NCBI GenBank assembly: GCA_019800895.1
Contig: JAHVKF010000001.1
Coordinates: 806,001-870,000 of the forward strand
Direction: 5' to 3'
Origin: Halomonas denitrificans
GTDB lineage: Bacteria > Pseudomonadota > Gammaproteobacteria > Xanthomonadales > Wenzhouxiangellaceae
DNA length: 64,000 nucleotides
Shown here in pieces: positions 52,899 to 62,150 of the stretch. The translations under genes were made by a program, and so were the position numbers. Every line of letters begins with the position of its first letter. Position 1 is the first letter of the stretch. The notes under the pieces are model-generated. The model searched no databases. It was not told where the DNA came from and saw only the letters and a program-made list of their open reading frames with translations.

Positions 52899-53159
52899 GG
52901 CGTCATTGTAGCCAGCCGCGCTCGGGCGGATCGTCGCGCGCCCGCGTCCGGGTCCACCCGCCGCGCCGAGCCACGAGCAGGCGCAGGCCGCCCCCCGCAT
53001 CGGACGTGAACGGCCTTCGCGTCGCTTGCCGCCATGCCGTGAAACACCGCATACTACTGAATCGAAACCCGTTTTCGGGCGACCGGGGACGCGACCGGAT
53101 CCCACGACGCGCCCCGGGTTCCTGGTGTTGCACCGACGCAGGAGGCCACCGCCCAGCGT

Positions 53160-55046
53160 ATGCCGCGACGAGGAGTTTCTCTGCTGACGATGATCCTGCT
53201 GCCGTTCGCGGCAGTGGTCACGGCCATCCTGTCCGTCCATACGTTCTGGAGCCAGCAGACCCTGCACCGCGTGGCCGATGCCTCGGCGCTGGAGGTCAAC
53301 CGGCAGGTCGCGGCCCGGGTCGAGGCCCGCCTGGATGCGTTGTTCGATGCGCCGGGCCAGCTGCTCGACACGACGGCCGGTGCGATCGAGCTGGGCCTGG
53401 TCGGCTTCGAAGACGCGGCCCGTCTGGAGCGATCGCTGGTCAACGAGGTACGCGCGCACCCCTGGGTCACCAACCTTGCCGTGGGCTTGGACGATGGCCG
53501 TTACGCCTGCGCCTATCGCCCATGGGACGAAGCGACCCGCGTGATGGTCTCGGTCGCCGATGGTGGCGGCGTCATCTCCAGTTTCGATGTCGCGCCCGAC
53601 GGCACTCGCACGGACCTGTTTTCCGCTCGTGAAGGCTTCGAAGTGACCGAACGGCCCTGGTATGCCGCCGCCATCGACCGCGCCGGACCATCCTGGTACC
53701 AGCCCTACGAAGTATTTTCCGGCATGGGCGTTGCAATCGGCCTGTCGCGCGCCGTGCGGACGCCCGACGGGTCGCGCGGCGTGGTCGCCGTCGACATCGC
53801 CCTGGACGAAATCGGCGCGTTCCTCGCGTCACTCGACCTCGCCGCCGACGGCGTGGCCTTCGTGATGACCCCGGACGGTCGCATGATCGCGGACTCGAGC
53901 GGACGGGCGCCGATCGAACGGCCTGCCGCTTCCGAGGCCGCCGGGCCGGCGACGACCGCGAGCGCCGAGGCGCCCCGGCAGCGGGTCCCGGCCAGCCGCA
54001 GCCCACTCGACGGCATCCGGCGCGTCGAGTCGCGGGTCCGCGAGGCGGGCGGAACCTTCCAGGGGGCGATCGGCAGTGGCGCCGATGCCGATATCGTCCA
54101 CGCCGACCGCTACGCACGCGACGGCGGGCTGGAACTGATCATCGGCGTCAGCGTCCCGCGTTCGTCCTACGGCGACGCGCTGGCAGCAGAGAGCCGTCGC
54201 GGTCTGTTCATCGCGATTGCCGTGGGGCTGATGGGCCTGGCCCTGCTCGCCGTCCTGGCCCGGGGGATCACCCGGCCGGTCCGCGAATTGACCGCGGCGA
54301 TCTCCGACACCGAGGCCGACCGCTTTCCGAACTATGTCCCGGATTCAAGCATCCGCGAGATCGATACGCTGGCCCGCTCCTTCTCGACGATGAGCAACCG
54401 GCTCGGCGGCGTCATGGCATCGCTGGAGCAGCGTGTGGCCGAACGGACCGGCGCGCTCGAGGCCGCCAACCGGCAGCTGCAGCAACAGAACCGCACCGAC
54501 GAATTGACCGGGTTGGCCAACCGGCGGCGCTTCGCTCGCGAACTCGCCCGGGAATGGCAGCGGGCGTCGCGTCGAGGTCATCCCCTGAGCCTGGTGATGT
54601 GCGACATCGACTGGTTCAAGACCTTCAACGACGACTACGGCCACCCGGCCGGCGACCGCGCGCTGGTCGACGTGGGCACCGCGCTGAAGGGCCGTGCGCG
54701 ACGAAGCGGCGACCTGGTCGCCCGGATCGGTGGCGAGGAGTTCGTGTTCCTGCTGCCCGACGTCGATCTCGAGGCCGCCCGGGCGCTGTCCGAACGCGCC
54801 CGCGAGGACATCGAGCGCCTCGGCATCGAGCACCGGGGCTCGCCCTTCGGCATCGTCACGGTGAGCTTCGGGGTGACGTCGATCGTACCCGATGCAACCC
54901 AGCCCGGCGCCGACTCGACCCAGCTGATCGCCGCCGCCGACCGTGCGCTCTACCGCGCCAAGCGCCTGGGCCGGAACCGGGTCGAGTGCGAATCGGAATC
55001 CGAATCCGGCTCCCGGCCCGAGGCCGAACCCACCGAACCGGCCTGA
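53160..55046 (+). CDS. Membrane diguanylate cyclase with dCache sensor
   Basis: This 628-residue protein should make cyclic di-GMP. Transmembrane helix 1 (about residues 8-30) is followed by a large periplasmic dCache-like sensor (about 35-345, with WVTNLAVGLDDGRYACAYRP and RPWYAAAID). Helix 2 is at about 349-371 (GLFIAIAVGLMGLALLAVLA). A HAMP domain (to about 425), a coiled coil (RVAERTGALEAANRQLQQQN) and the GGDEF domain follow. The active site reads RIGGEEF at about 522-528 and is intact. RSGD five residues before it is the product-inhibition I-site. The C-terminus is Glu/Ser-rich. The ligand is unknown. Confidence 0.92.
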   Translation: MPRRGVSLLTMILLPFAAVVTAILSVHTFWSQQTLHRVADASALEVNRQVAARVEARLDALFDAPGQLLDTTAGAIELGLVGFEDAARLERSLVNEVRAHPWVTNLAVGLDDGRYACAYRPWDEATRVMVSVADGGGVISSFDVAPDGTRTDLFSAREGFEVTERPWYAAAIDRAGPSWYQPYEVFSGMGVAIGLSRAVRTPDGSRGVVAVDIALDEIGAFLASLDLAADGVAFVMTPDGRMIADSSGRAPIERPAASEAAGPATTASAEAPRQRVPASRSPLDGIRRVESRVREAGGTFQGAIGSGADADIVHADRYARDGGLELIIGVSVPRSSYGDALAAESRRGLFIAIAVGLMGLALLAVLARGITRPVRELTAAISDTEADRFPNYVPDSSIREIDTLARSFSTMSNRLGGVMASLEQRVAERTGALEAANRQLQQQNRTDELTGLANRRRFARELAREWQRASRRGHPLSLVMCDIDWFKTFNDDYGHPAGDRALVDVGTALKGRARRSGDLVARIGGEEFVFLLPDVDLEAARALSERAREDIERLGIEHRGSPFGIVTVSFGVTSIVPDATQPGADSTQLIAAADRALYRAKRLGRNRVECESESESGSRPEAEPTEPA

Positions 55047-55180
55047 CCGCCGCAGCGCTCGCCGCCCAACCGCTATCGCCGGCCCGCTACCATCGATCCT
55101 CGATCATCCACCGTCGACCCTCGACACCGGCGCCCTGCACCGCGGGCCGCCCCACCCACCGACCCGCAGGACGGAGTGCA

Positions 55181-55669
55181 ATGAACGACCTCGACGAACG
55201 CCGATGGCTGCACGACACGCTGACCCGGCAGATTCCCCTTGGCGGCGCGATGGCGCTGACCATCGAACGCCTCGACGACGACGGCATCGAACTGGCCGCC
55301 CCGCTGGCCCCGAACGTCAACGACAAGGGCACCGCCTTCGGCGGCGCACTGGTCTCGCTGATGATCCTGGCCGGCTGGTCGCTGCCCCGCCTGATTCTCC
55401 GGCGAGCCGGCGTGCGCGCCGAGCTGGTCATCGGCCGCTGCGAGGTGCGCTTCCTGGCTCCCGTGTCGGGCGAGTTCCGCGCCGTCTGCGAGGTCCCCGG
55501 CGAGTCGGCCGTCGAGGCCTTCCTGCGCGGGGTGCGGGAGCGCGGCAAGGGACGGCTGGACCTGGCCCCCGAGATCCGGGTCGAGACCGCGCAAGGCCCG
55601 GCGGTGGCGGCCCGGCTCGAGGCCCGGTATGCTGGGCTCGCCGTCGCACAGGAAGACCCCGTTTCGTGA
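55181..55669 (+). CDS. Hot-dog-fold thioesterase (YiiD C-terminal-like)
   Basis: This 162-residue protein has the hot-dog fold of the YiiD_C/putative thioesterase family. LAPNVNDKGTAFGGALVSLM forms the central helix with the acidic and glycine features of acyl-thioester hydrolases, and CEVRFLAPVSGEFRAVCE gives the following strands. It likely hydrolyses an acyl-CoA or acyl-ACP; the substrate is unknown. ATG at 55181. Its stop overlaps the GTG of the lipoprotein gene at 55666, so they are co-translated. Confidence 0.83.
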   Translation: MNDLDERRWLHDTLTRQIPLGGAMALTIERLDDDGIELAAPLAPNVNDKGTAFGGALVSLMILAGWSLPRLILRRAGVRAELVIGRCEVRFLAPVSGEFRAVCEVPGESAVEAFLRGVRERGKGRLDLAPEIRVETAQGPAVAARLEARYAGLAVAQEDPVS

Positions 55670-56115
55670 ACGCAACGACCCCCAGCTTCATCCCCGCCGG
55701 CCCGGTCCGCCTTGCGCTCGTGCTGCTGGCCGCGCTGCTGCTGGCCGGCTGCCCGGCGACCCAGCAGAAGAACCAGAAGCAGACCGAGACCTTCGACCGC
55801 TTCGAGGCCCTGGTGCGCTGGAACCAGCCCGATGCACTGGTCGATTTCATGCACCCGGACTACCTGGCCGAGAACCCGATCACCCAGCTCGATGTCGATC
55901 GGCTCAAGCAGTTCCAGGTCAGCCAGTACCGCGTGCGCCAGATCGTCGCGCTGGAAGACGGCACCGGCGTCGACCGGCTCGTCGAGCTGCGGATGTACCA
56001 CGTTCATACGGCGCGCGAACGCACGATCCAGTACGTCGAGTCGTGGCGCTGGGACGAAGAGCGCGAGCGCTGGATGCTCCACTCCGGCCTGCCGGACGTG
56101 ACACAGGGCCGCTGA
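55666..56115 (+). CDS. Small lipoprotein of unknown function
   Basis: This 149-residue lipoprotein (lipobox LLLAGC, Cys near residue 29) has a mature domain of about 110 residues (TFDRFEALVRWNQPDALVDF, HTARERTIQYVESWRWDEER) that looks like a small alpha+beta cone, possibly NTF2-like. The start is GTG at 55666, within the thioesterase stop (GTGA). I do not recognise a named family. Co-translation with the thioesterase is the only functional hint. Confidence 0.75.
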   Translation: MNATTPSFIPAGPVRLALVLLAALLLAGCPATQQKNQKQTETFDRFEALVRWNQPDALVDFMHPDYLAENPITQLDVDRLKQFQVSQYRVRQIVALEDGTGVDRLVELRMYHVHTARERTIQYVESWRWDEERERWMLHSGLPDVTQGR

Positions 56116-56195
56116 TTTGCCATGATCGAGGCGGCCCCGCGGCCGCGGCTCGATCGGGGAGCCCGCCGCACGACGCGCGGGGCGCCCGCGTAGGC

Positions 56196-56245
56196 ATCGA
56201 CAGGGAATCGAGATCGATCGGGAATCGACATCGACAGGGAATCGA
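56196..56245. repeat. Three 16-bp direct repeats before ParA-like gene
   Basis: ATCGACAGGGAATCGA at 56196-56211, ATCGATCGGGAATCGA at 56213-56228 and ATCGACAGGGAATCGA at 56230-56245 are separated by single bases (17-bp period). Each is a half-palindrome with TCGA near both ends. The last ends 12 bases before the ATG of the ParA-like gene and abuts its ribosome binding site (AAGGAG). The arrangement suits an operator or partition-site-like protein-binding array. Confidence 0.85.
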
Positions 56246-56257
56246 TAAGGAGCCGAC

Positions 56258-56899
56258 ATGCGAACGATTGCTGTGCTCAACGCCAAGGGAGGCTGCGGCA
56301 AGACCACCATCGCGACCAATCTGGCCGCCGCCCTGGCCTGGGAGGGCTACCAGGTCGCGCTGGGCGACCTCGATCCCCAGCAGTCGTCGGCCGACTGGAG
56401 CGCGGTGCGGCCCGACGAGTATCCCGAGGTCATCGCGCTGAATGCCGCCGACGGCCCGATCCGCGCACCCTCCGGCACCGACTTCCTGATCCTCGATTCC
56501 GCCGCCGGCATCCACGGCCCGGAAATGGGCAACCTGGTGCGGCGCGCACAGACCATCCTGATCCCGGTGCTGCCGTCGTACATCGACATGAACGCCGCCT
56601 ATCGCTTCCTGGGCCACCTGTTCTCGCTCAAGCCGATCGCCGAGGGCGACGCCAAGGTCGGCCTGGTCGCGAACCGGGTCAAGCCGCACACCATCATCTA
56701 CCGGGAACTGACCGGCTTCCTCGAGGGCTTCAAGGCCCCGGTCATCGGCCACCTCCGCGACTCGATGAACTACGTGCGCGCCTTCGAGCGCGGACTGTCG
56801 GTCAACGACCTGCCGGCCTACATGGCCGAGCAGGACTGGGAAGAGTGGGAAACGGTCACGAACTGGGTCACGAGCCGGAAATCCCGGGGAAAAGCGTGA
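56258..56899 (+). CDS. Orphan ParA/MinD-family ATPase
   Basis: This 213-residue small ParA-type ATPase has the deviant Walker A KGGCGKTT (residues 10-17, signature lysine at 10), the [11 protein letters not shown] switch I, the FLILDSAAG Walker B-like strand, and VANRVKPHT near the base-recognition loop. The size resembles ParF/McdA/MipZ-like orphan positioning ATPases rather than chromosomal Soj. No parB or DNA-binding partner is adjacent. AAGGAG lies 8 bases before the ATG and three direct repeats lie just upstream. A long hairpin follows the stop and a Ycf46-like AAA ATPase is the next gene. It may position a cargo such as a chromosome region, a carboxysome-like body or a polar complex; the cargo is unknown. 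Confidence 0.87.
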   Translation: MRTIAVLNAKGGCGKTTIATNLAAALAWEGYQVALGDLDPQQSSADWSAVRPDEYPEVIALNAADGPIRAPSGTDFLILDSAAGIHGPEMGNLVRRAQTILIPVLPSYIDMNAAYRFLGHLFSLKPIAEGDAKVGLVANRVKPHTIIYRELTGFLEGFKAPVIGHLRDSMNYVRAFERGLSVNDLPAYMAEQDWEEWETVTNWVTSRKSRGKA

Positions 56900-56900
56900 C

Positions 56901-56939
56901 GGACCTGCTGGCGCAGGTGCTCCTGCGCATGGCAGGTCC
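56901..56939 (+). terminator. Two-tier hairpin after ParA-like gene
   Basis: GGACCTGC pairs with GCAGGTCC and, inside a TG/ATG internal loop, GCGCAGG pairs with CCTGCGC around a TGCT loop: 15 base pairs in all, starting two bases after the stop codon. No T-tract follows, so it may be a rho-associated barrier or a protective 3' structure. Confidence 0.6.
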
Positions 56940-57064
56940 GGGACCCGACGGACCGGACTGATCCCGGACGACGCCCGCCCCGGACGCGCGCCAGCCGGGC
57001 CCCCGACCATGCGCCCTTCGCCTTCGGCCATAATCCCCGGCTGGTTCTCCCTTCCGGTCGATCC

Positions 57065-58564
57065 ATGTCCCAGTCCGACTGCGCGCTGAGCACCGACAAG
57101 CACGAACTGGCCGTGCACGTGCGCGCCGGCGCCGGCCCGATCGTCATCGATTGCCACGACGAGCCCCGCGCGGCCGAGCTCATCCAGCACGTCGGCCGCG
57201 AGATCGGCCGCCCGGCGTTCTTCTGGTCGGCGGCCCGCGGTCTGAGCCGGCTCGGACGCGAAAGCGGCCTCGACGGCACCTTCGACCAGCCGGCCGAGCT
57301 GCTCCGCCACATCGACCAGCGCCGCGACGGCGCGATCTTCCTGCTGGCCGACTTCCACCCCTATCTCGACGACCCGATGATCGCCCGCCTGGTCCGCGAG
57401 ATCAGCCGCGGTCACGACCGTCCGGGCGCCACGCTGGTGCTGGTCGGCCACAACATCGAATTGCCCGACTCGCTGAAACCCCGCGCCGTGCACTTCGAGA
57501 TGACCACGCCGACCCGGGCCGAACTCGAGGCGATGATCCACGAAGAAGCCGTCGCCTGGAAGGACGGTCGGGGCAAGGTCCAGGCCCGCGTCGACGACGC
57601 GATCGTCGACCGCCTGATCCTGAACCTGAACGGCCTGACGATGAAGGACGCGCGTCGGCTGGTGAAGAACGCCATCCACGACGACGGCGTGCTCGACGAG
57701 AACGACCTGCCCGAACTGATGAAGACCCGCTTCGACCTGCTCGATCGCTCGGGTGCGCTGTCCTTCGAACTCGACACGGAGCGCTTCACGCGGGTCGCCG
57801 GCATGCCGAAACTCAAGCAGTGGCTGGACCGCCGCAAGCCCGTCTTTACCGCGGCCGAACCGCCGAAGGGACTGGACCCGCCGCGCGGCGTGCTGCTGCT
57901 CGGCGTCCAGGGCTGCGGCAAGTCGCTGGCCGCGCGCGCGGTCGCCGGGCTGTTCGGCGTGCCCCTGCTCCACCTCGATGCCGGCGCGCTGTACAACCGC
58001 TTCCACGGCGAAAGCGAACGCAACCTCCGCCGCGCGCTGGCCGGCGCCGATCGGATGGAGCCCTGCGTCCTGTGGATCGACGAGATCGAGAAGGGCCTCG
58101 CGACCGGCGACAACGACGGCGGCACGTCGAAGCGGATGCTGGCCACGCTGCTGACCTGGATGGCCGAGCGCGACAGCCGCGTGTTCCTCGTCGCCACCGC
58201 CAACGACATCACCGCGCTGCCGCCGGAGCTGGTGCGCAAGGGGCGCTTCGACGAGGTGTTCTTCGTCGACCTGCCGGACCTCGAAACCCGCCGGGAGATC
58301 CTCGCCATCCACCTGGCACGCCGCGACCTCAAACCCATGCTCTACGACATCCAGGCCCTGGCCGAGGCGTCGGAGGGCTTCTCCGGTGCCGAGCTCGAAC
58401 ACGCCGTCGTCGCGGGGCTGTACACCGCGCACGCGGAAGACCGCGTCGTGGAGAACGACGACATCCTCGAGGCCATCCGCGACACCCGGCCGCTGTCGGT
58501 GATGATGGCCGAACCGATCGAACGGCTGCGCGCCTGGGCAAGCGACCGGGCGGTCCAGGCCTAG
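57065..58564 (+). CDS. AAA+ ATPase, Ycf46-like
   Basis: This is a 499-residue single-ring AAA ATPase. The N-terminal 240 residues form a degenerate ATPase-like or regulatory domain (HDEPRAAELIQHVGREI, DGAIFLLADFHPYLDD). The C-terminal AAA module has Walker A GVQGCGKS (about residue 280), Walker B VLWIDEIE (about 335), sensor 1 VATANDI and an arginine finger region LVRKGRFDEVFF. The layout matches Ycf46, a family of uncertain function linked in cyanobacteria to CO2 response. It lies 165 bases after the ParA-like gene in the same direction, so the two may share a process. ATG at 57065. Confidence 0.88.
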   Translation: MSQSDCALSTDKHELAVHVRAGAGPIVIDCHDEPRAAELIQHVGREIGRPAFFWSAARGLSRLGRESGLDGTFDQPAELLRHIDQRRDGAIFLLADFHPYLDDPMIARLVREISRGHDRPGATLVLVGHNIELPDSLKPRAVHFEMTTPTRAELEAMIHEEAVAWKDGRGKVQARVDDAIVDRLILNLNGLTMKDARRLVKNAIHDDGVLDENDLPELMKTRFDLLDRSGALSFELDTERFTRVAGMPKLKQWLDRRKPVFTAAEPPKGLDPPRGVLLLGVQGCGKSLAARAVAGLFGVPLLHLDAGALYNRFHGESERNLRRALAGADRMEPCVLWIDEIEKGLATGDNDGGTSKRMLATLLTWMAERDSRVFLVATANDITALPPELVRKGRFDEVFFVDLPDLETRREILAIHLARRDLKPMLYDIQALAEASEGFSGAELEHAVVAGLYTAHAEDRVVENDDILEAIRDTRPLSVMMAEPIERLRAWASDRAVQA

Positions 58565-58606
58565 CGGCGCCTGCCCGCGATCCCTTTCCGCGGACCGACG
58601 GAACGC

Positions 58607-58633
58607 TTCGCGCGCGAGGCTCGCTCCCACAGG
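58607..58633 (-). repeat. REP-like element (TGTGGGAGC family), minus orientation
   Basis: On the minus strand it reads CCTGTGGGAGCGAGCCTCGC then GCGCGAA, matching 21035-21061 closely. It lies between the convergent AAA ATPase and YdjM-family genes. Confidence 0.7.
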
Positions 58634-58681
58634 AACCGAAGTCCGGTCGCGGTCACTCGACCCCCGCAGCCCCGCTTGCCG

Positions 58682-59698
58682 CTACTCCCGGTCCTCGCCC
58701 CTCAGGCGGGCGAAGAAGCCTGCCCGCTCGGCCTCGTCGATCTCCGCCGGACGTTCGAAGACCACGCCCTCGGACGGGTCGTCCGGATCGTAGAGGATGC
58801 CCCAGAGCGGCCGCTGCGCCGCCGGGTCGATGGCGTAGCGGAAATCGCCGACGAAGGCCCGTTCTTCCCGGTCGTAGCGGTAGTAGCGGAAGGTCCAGCC
58901 ATCGGAAAAGTGCTCGAAGCGCGCGAGATCGCGCGCAAGGCGGCTGCCGTCGGGCACGTCGGGCGCCTGGAAGTGCTCGACCCGGGAGCCGACCCACAGC
59001 ATGGCGGGTCGGGTCGGGACGATCCGCACGGCCACGGCGTGGAAGTCCCGCCCGTCGTCGACCAGCCCGCGCCACAGCACGAGATTGGCGAAGGACGGCT
59101 TGGCGATCACCCGCTCGGCCTGGATGCCGCTTTGCTCGGCCCAGTGGCGGACGATGCTCTCGGCGCGGTTGTGCTGGATGAACCCTATGGCCAGGTAGAG
59201 GATGACCCACAGCGCCGCGATGCGGACCACCAGCCGGCTGCGCTTGAACACGCCGATCGCCAGCAGCACGGCCAGCGGCACAGAGAACAGCGGGTCGATC
59301 ACGCTGATCGCGTTCCAGGCCACGCGGCCGTCGGAGAAGGGCCAGAACAGGCGCGTGCCGTAGGAGGTCGCCGCGTCGAGCAATCCGTGCGAACCGTAGG
59401 CCAGCAGGCACCACAGGTAGACCCGGGCAAAGCGGATCTTCTCCGACCACCGGGACAGCAGCGGCCAGAGGACCAGCGAAACGACCAGCGCACCGATCGG
59501 GACGAAGGCGAAGGCGTGGGTGAAGTGGCGGTGATACTCGATCGCCAGCAGCGAGTCGGTCGAGGACCGGATCAGGACATCCAGGTCAGGCGCCATGCCG
59601 GCGACCACGCCGGTGACTGCGGCCGGTCGCATGTCGCGGCGGCGCGCGCCCGCCTGCGCCCAGAGCCCGCCGAACAGGCCTTGCGTGACTGGATCCAT
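58682..59698 (-). CDS. Membrane-bound metal-dependent hydrolase-like protein, YdjM family
   Basis: This 338-residue inner-membrane protein of the YdjM/DUF457 family starts MDPVTQGLFGGLWAQAGARR and contains AGMAPDLDVL, EYHRHFTHAFAFVP and YGSHGLLDAATSYGTRLFWP. These place conserved His and Asp residues in a metal site like that of phospholipase C-type enzymes. Four to five transmembrane helices cover about residues 20-185; the C-terminal 150 residues are soluble and probably periplasmic or cytoplasmic. The role is unknown; the family includes LexA-regulated YdjM. ATG at 59698, divergent from a lipoprotein gene. Confidence 0.85.
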   Translation of the reverse strand: MDPVTQGLFGGLWAQAGARRRDMRPAAVTGVVAGMAPDLDVLIRSSTDSLLAIEYHRHFTHAFAFVPIGALVVSLVLWPLLSRWSEKIRFARVYLWCLLAYGSHGLLDAATSYGTRLFWPFSDGRVAWNAISVIDPLFSVPLAVLLAIGVFKRSRLVVRIAALWVILYLAIGFIQHNRAESIVRHWAEQSGIQAERVIAKPSFANLVLWRGLVDDGRDFHAVAVRIVPTRPAMLWVGSRVEHFQAPDVPDGSRLARDLARFEHFSDGWTFRYYRYDREERAFVGDFRYAIDPAAQRPLWGILYDPDDPSEGVVFERPAEIDEAERAGFFARLRGEDRE

Positions 59699-59746
59699 GC
59701 GCTGCTATCCTTCGCTCGAATCCAGGCAGTGTACGGGAAGCCCCGC

Positions 59747-60169
59747 ATGAATCCTCGCCCCTCGTCGTCGAGCCTCCTCCTGCCGGCGCTGCTGGCCGCC
59801 GTGCTGGCCGCCATGGTTGTCCTGGCCGGCTGCGCGACCTCGTCGGCACCGGGCCTGCCGACGGGGCCGGACTGCAGCGACCAGGCCCGCTTCGACCTTG
59901 CCCTGGCCGGGGAACCGGTGCCGCCGGCCTGCGCGGTGGCGGCACCGGACGAAGCCTACGGGCTGGGCGCGATGATCCGCGAGAACCGCGAAACGATCCG
60001 CCGAGCGCGAATGCAGCTGCGCAATCTGCCGCCGGATTCCGAGCGGGCCGCACTTCGCCTGCGTCAGCAGCTGATCCGCGCCGAGCGCGACCTGCCCGAA
60101 CTCGAGGCGCTGGCCCGGCTCGAGGGCTGGCTGCCGCCGGCCGAGCTTCCCGACGCGCCGCCCGACTGA
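59747..60169 (+). CDS. Small lipoprotein of unknown function
   Basis: This 140-residue lipoprotein has a lipobox (VVLAGCATS, Cys near residue 28), a Pro/Ala-rich linker with two further cysteines (GPDCSDQA and PPACAVAA), then a basic helical segment (NRETIRRARMQLRNL, RLRQQLIRAERDLPEL) resembling a coiled coil. No named family. ATG at 59747. Confidence 0.7.
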   Translation: MNPRPSSSSLLLPALLAAVLAAMVVLAGCATSSAPGLPTGPDCSDQARFDLALAGEPVPPACAVAAPDEAYGLGAMIRENRETIRRARMQLRNLPPDSERAALRLRQQLIRAERDLPELEALARLEGWLPPAELPDAPPD

Positions 60170-60231
60170 CCGGCCGTCGATCGTCGACGATCCACGACGA
60201 CGACCTACATCCCGCGCGGAATTCACTCAAG

Positions 60232-60258
60232 AAAAAGGCCGGACGCGAACGCCCGGCC
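60232..60258 (-). terminator. Terminator downstream of sppA
   Basis: On the minus strand, GGCCGGGCG, a TTCG loop and CGTCCGGCC form a stem with one mismatch, followed by five T (60232-60236 on the plus strand are A). It lies 27 bases after the sppA stop. Confidence 0.85.
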
Positions 60259-60284
60259 CTTGTCTCGATCCGCCGTCCGGCGGG

Positions 60285-62150
60285 TCAGTATGGCGCTTCG
60301 CACAGGCAGTGCGCGACGACTTCCGGCAGGTTCGGCCGGCCCGAGCGGGCCTCCGCGATGCGGTTCAGGTCATCGAGCAGCCGGCCGTAGAGATTCGTGC
60401 CGATCAGCCGCGACAGCGGGTTGACCGGCAGTTCCAGCCCGGCCTTGACCATTGCCTCGGCACCCATCCGGGCGAGGAACTCCTCGAAGGCGCTCATCTC
60501 CGGCTGGATGTAGACGCGGTCGTAGTCGTCGGACAGGCCGGCCATGCGGGCCGCCGCCTCGATCGCCTCTTCCAGCGTTCCGAGCTGGTCGACCAGGCCG
60601 CGGTCGCGCGCCTGGGCGCCGGTCCAGACCCGGCCCTGGGCGATGTCGTCGACCTGGTCCAGGCTCATGTCGCGGTGCTCGGCCACCAGGCCGATGAACT
60701 CGCGATAGCCATGCTCGATGATCGACTGGATCAGCGCGCCGACCGGCTCCGGCAGGTCGCGGTCGGCGCGGAAGCCGCCGGCGATCGGCGTGGTGCCGAA
60801 GCCGTCGGTGTTGATGCCGACGATCTCCAGCGTGTCCTGGAAGGTCGGGAAGAAGCCGAAGATGCCGATCGACCCGGTGATGGTGTTCGGATAGGCCCAG
60901 ATTTCGTCGGCGCCCATGGCGATCCAGTAGCCGCCCGACGCCGCCACGTCGCCCATGCTGACGATCACCGGCTTGCCGGTTTCGCGCAGGGCCATCATCT
61001 CCTGGCGGATGATTTCCGAGGCGAAGGCGCTGCCTCCGCCGGAGTCGATGCGGAACACCACCGCCTTGACCACGTCGTCCTGCGCCGCGTCGCGCAGCAG
61101 TCGGGCAGTGGAATCGCCGCCGATCATGCCCGGCGACTGGCTGCCCTCGACGATCGAGCCGGCCGCCACGATCACGGCGACCCGGTCGTTGGCCAGCTCG
61201 GGCGTGCGCGGCAGCGCAAGAAACGCGTCCATGCCGATCTGACGGAAGCCCTTGTCATCGTCCGGTGCACCGCGCTCTGCCAGGGCCAGGCGTGCCTCCG
61301 GTCGGGTCACCAGGCGATCGACCCAGCCCGCGTCCAGCGCCGCGGCCGCGGCGTCGCCACCGGCCGCCTGCACCAGTTCGACCGGGTTCTGGGTCTGCTC
61401 GACGAGCCGCTCGATCGGCAGGCCGCGATTGGCCGCGATCATTTCCAGCATCTGCTGCCACAGCCCGCCGATCCAGTACTGTGCCGCCTCACGGTCGGCC
61501 TCCGACATGTCGTTGCGGATGTAGGGCTCCATCGCCGACTTGAACTCGCCGACCCGGAACAGGTTGACGTCGACCTTCGCCAGCTCCAGCGCATCGGCGA
61601 AGTAGTTGCGGAAGTACGCCATGCCCTCGATGATCACGATGCCGTCCGGGTCCAGCCAGACCTCGTCGGCCATCGATGCGAAGCCGTACTGGGCCTGGGT
61701 CATGGCGCCGGCATAGGCGATCATCGGCTTGCCGGACCGGCGGAAGCGCTTCACCGCCGCGTCCAGCTCGGTCAGCGTGCCGGGCGACACGCCCAGAAGC
61801 CGGTCCGTGCGCAGCAGCACCTGGACGATCCGGTCGTCGTCGGCGGCCAGCTCGAGCGCGCGGACCAGGTCGCGCAGGCGCGTCTCGGGCAGCTGCTGGC
61901 CCAGCGCTTCGTTCAGCGCCCGCTCGGCCGGAGTGCCCGTGTACTCCTCGACGATCACGCCGACCGGCGCGATCACCAGCGTGGTGTCGTCCTCGACCAC
62001 GATGCGGTCGCCGGACACCAGGCCCCGGATCAGCAGCGCGAGGATCAGAAGGAACAGCACGTTGAACACGAACATGCGGAGCGCGGTCACGCCGCCCCAG
62101 AAGCCGGTCCAGATGCGCACGAGGAAATTCGGTCGTCGTTCGGTCGTCAT
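60285..62150 (-). CDS. sppA: Signal peptide peptidase SppA, long type
   Basis: SppA degrades cleaved signal peptides in the periplasm from the inner membrane. The 621-residue, two-domain form has one N-terminal transmembrane helix (MFVFNVLFLLILALLI, about residues 27-42). The general-base lysine lies in VGEFKSAMEPY (about residue 204) and the catalytic serine in the second domain in DSGGGSAFASE (about 373), the Lys-Ser dyad of the E. coli-type enzyme. GDVAASGGYWIAMG is also diagnostic. ATG at 62150. It follows the MATE gene in the same direction after about 150 bases. Confidence 0.94.
   Translation of the reverse strand: MTTERRPNFLVRIWTGFWGGVTALRMFVFNVLFLLILALLIRGLVSGDRIVVEDDTTLVIAPVGVIVEEYTGTPAERALNEALGQQLPETRLRDLVRALELAADDDRIVQVLLRTDRLLGVSPGTLTELDAAVKRFRRSGKPMIAYAGAMTQAQYGFASMADEVWLDPDGIVIIEGMAYFRNYFADALELAKVDVNLFRVGEFKSAMEPYIRNDMSEADREAAQYWIGGLWQQMLEMIAANRGLPIERLVEQTQNPVELVQAAGGDAAAAALDAGWVDRLVTRPEARLALAERGAPDDDKGFRQIGMDAFLALPRTPELANDRVAVIVAAGSIVEGSQSPGMIGGDSTARLLRDAAQDDVVKAVVFRIDSGGGSAFASEIIRQEMMALRETGKPVIVSMGDVAASGGYWIAMGADEIWAYPNTITGSIGIFGFFPTFQDTLEIVGINTDGFGTTPIAGGFRADRDLPEPVGALIQSIIEHGYREFIGLVAEHRDMSLDQVDDIAQGRVWTGAQARDRGLVDQLGTLEEAIEAAARMAGLSDDYDRVYIQPEMSAFEEFLARMGAEAMVKAGLELPVNPLSRLIGTNLYGRLLDDLNRIAEARSGRPNLPEVVAHCLCEAPY

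Noticed and set aside
53160-54480. Periplasmic domain of the diguanylate cyclase considered as a methyl-accepting chemotaxis receptor
   Set aside because: The C-terminus is an intact GGDEF domain (GGEEF with I-site), not a signalling coiled coil of a chemoreceptor.
56258-56899. ParA-like gene considered as a sign of an integrated plasmid
   Set aside because: There is no ParB, replication initiator, integrase or change in base composition, and the neighbours are chromosomal.
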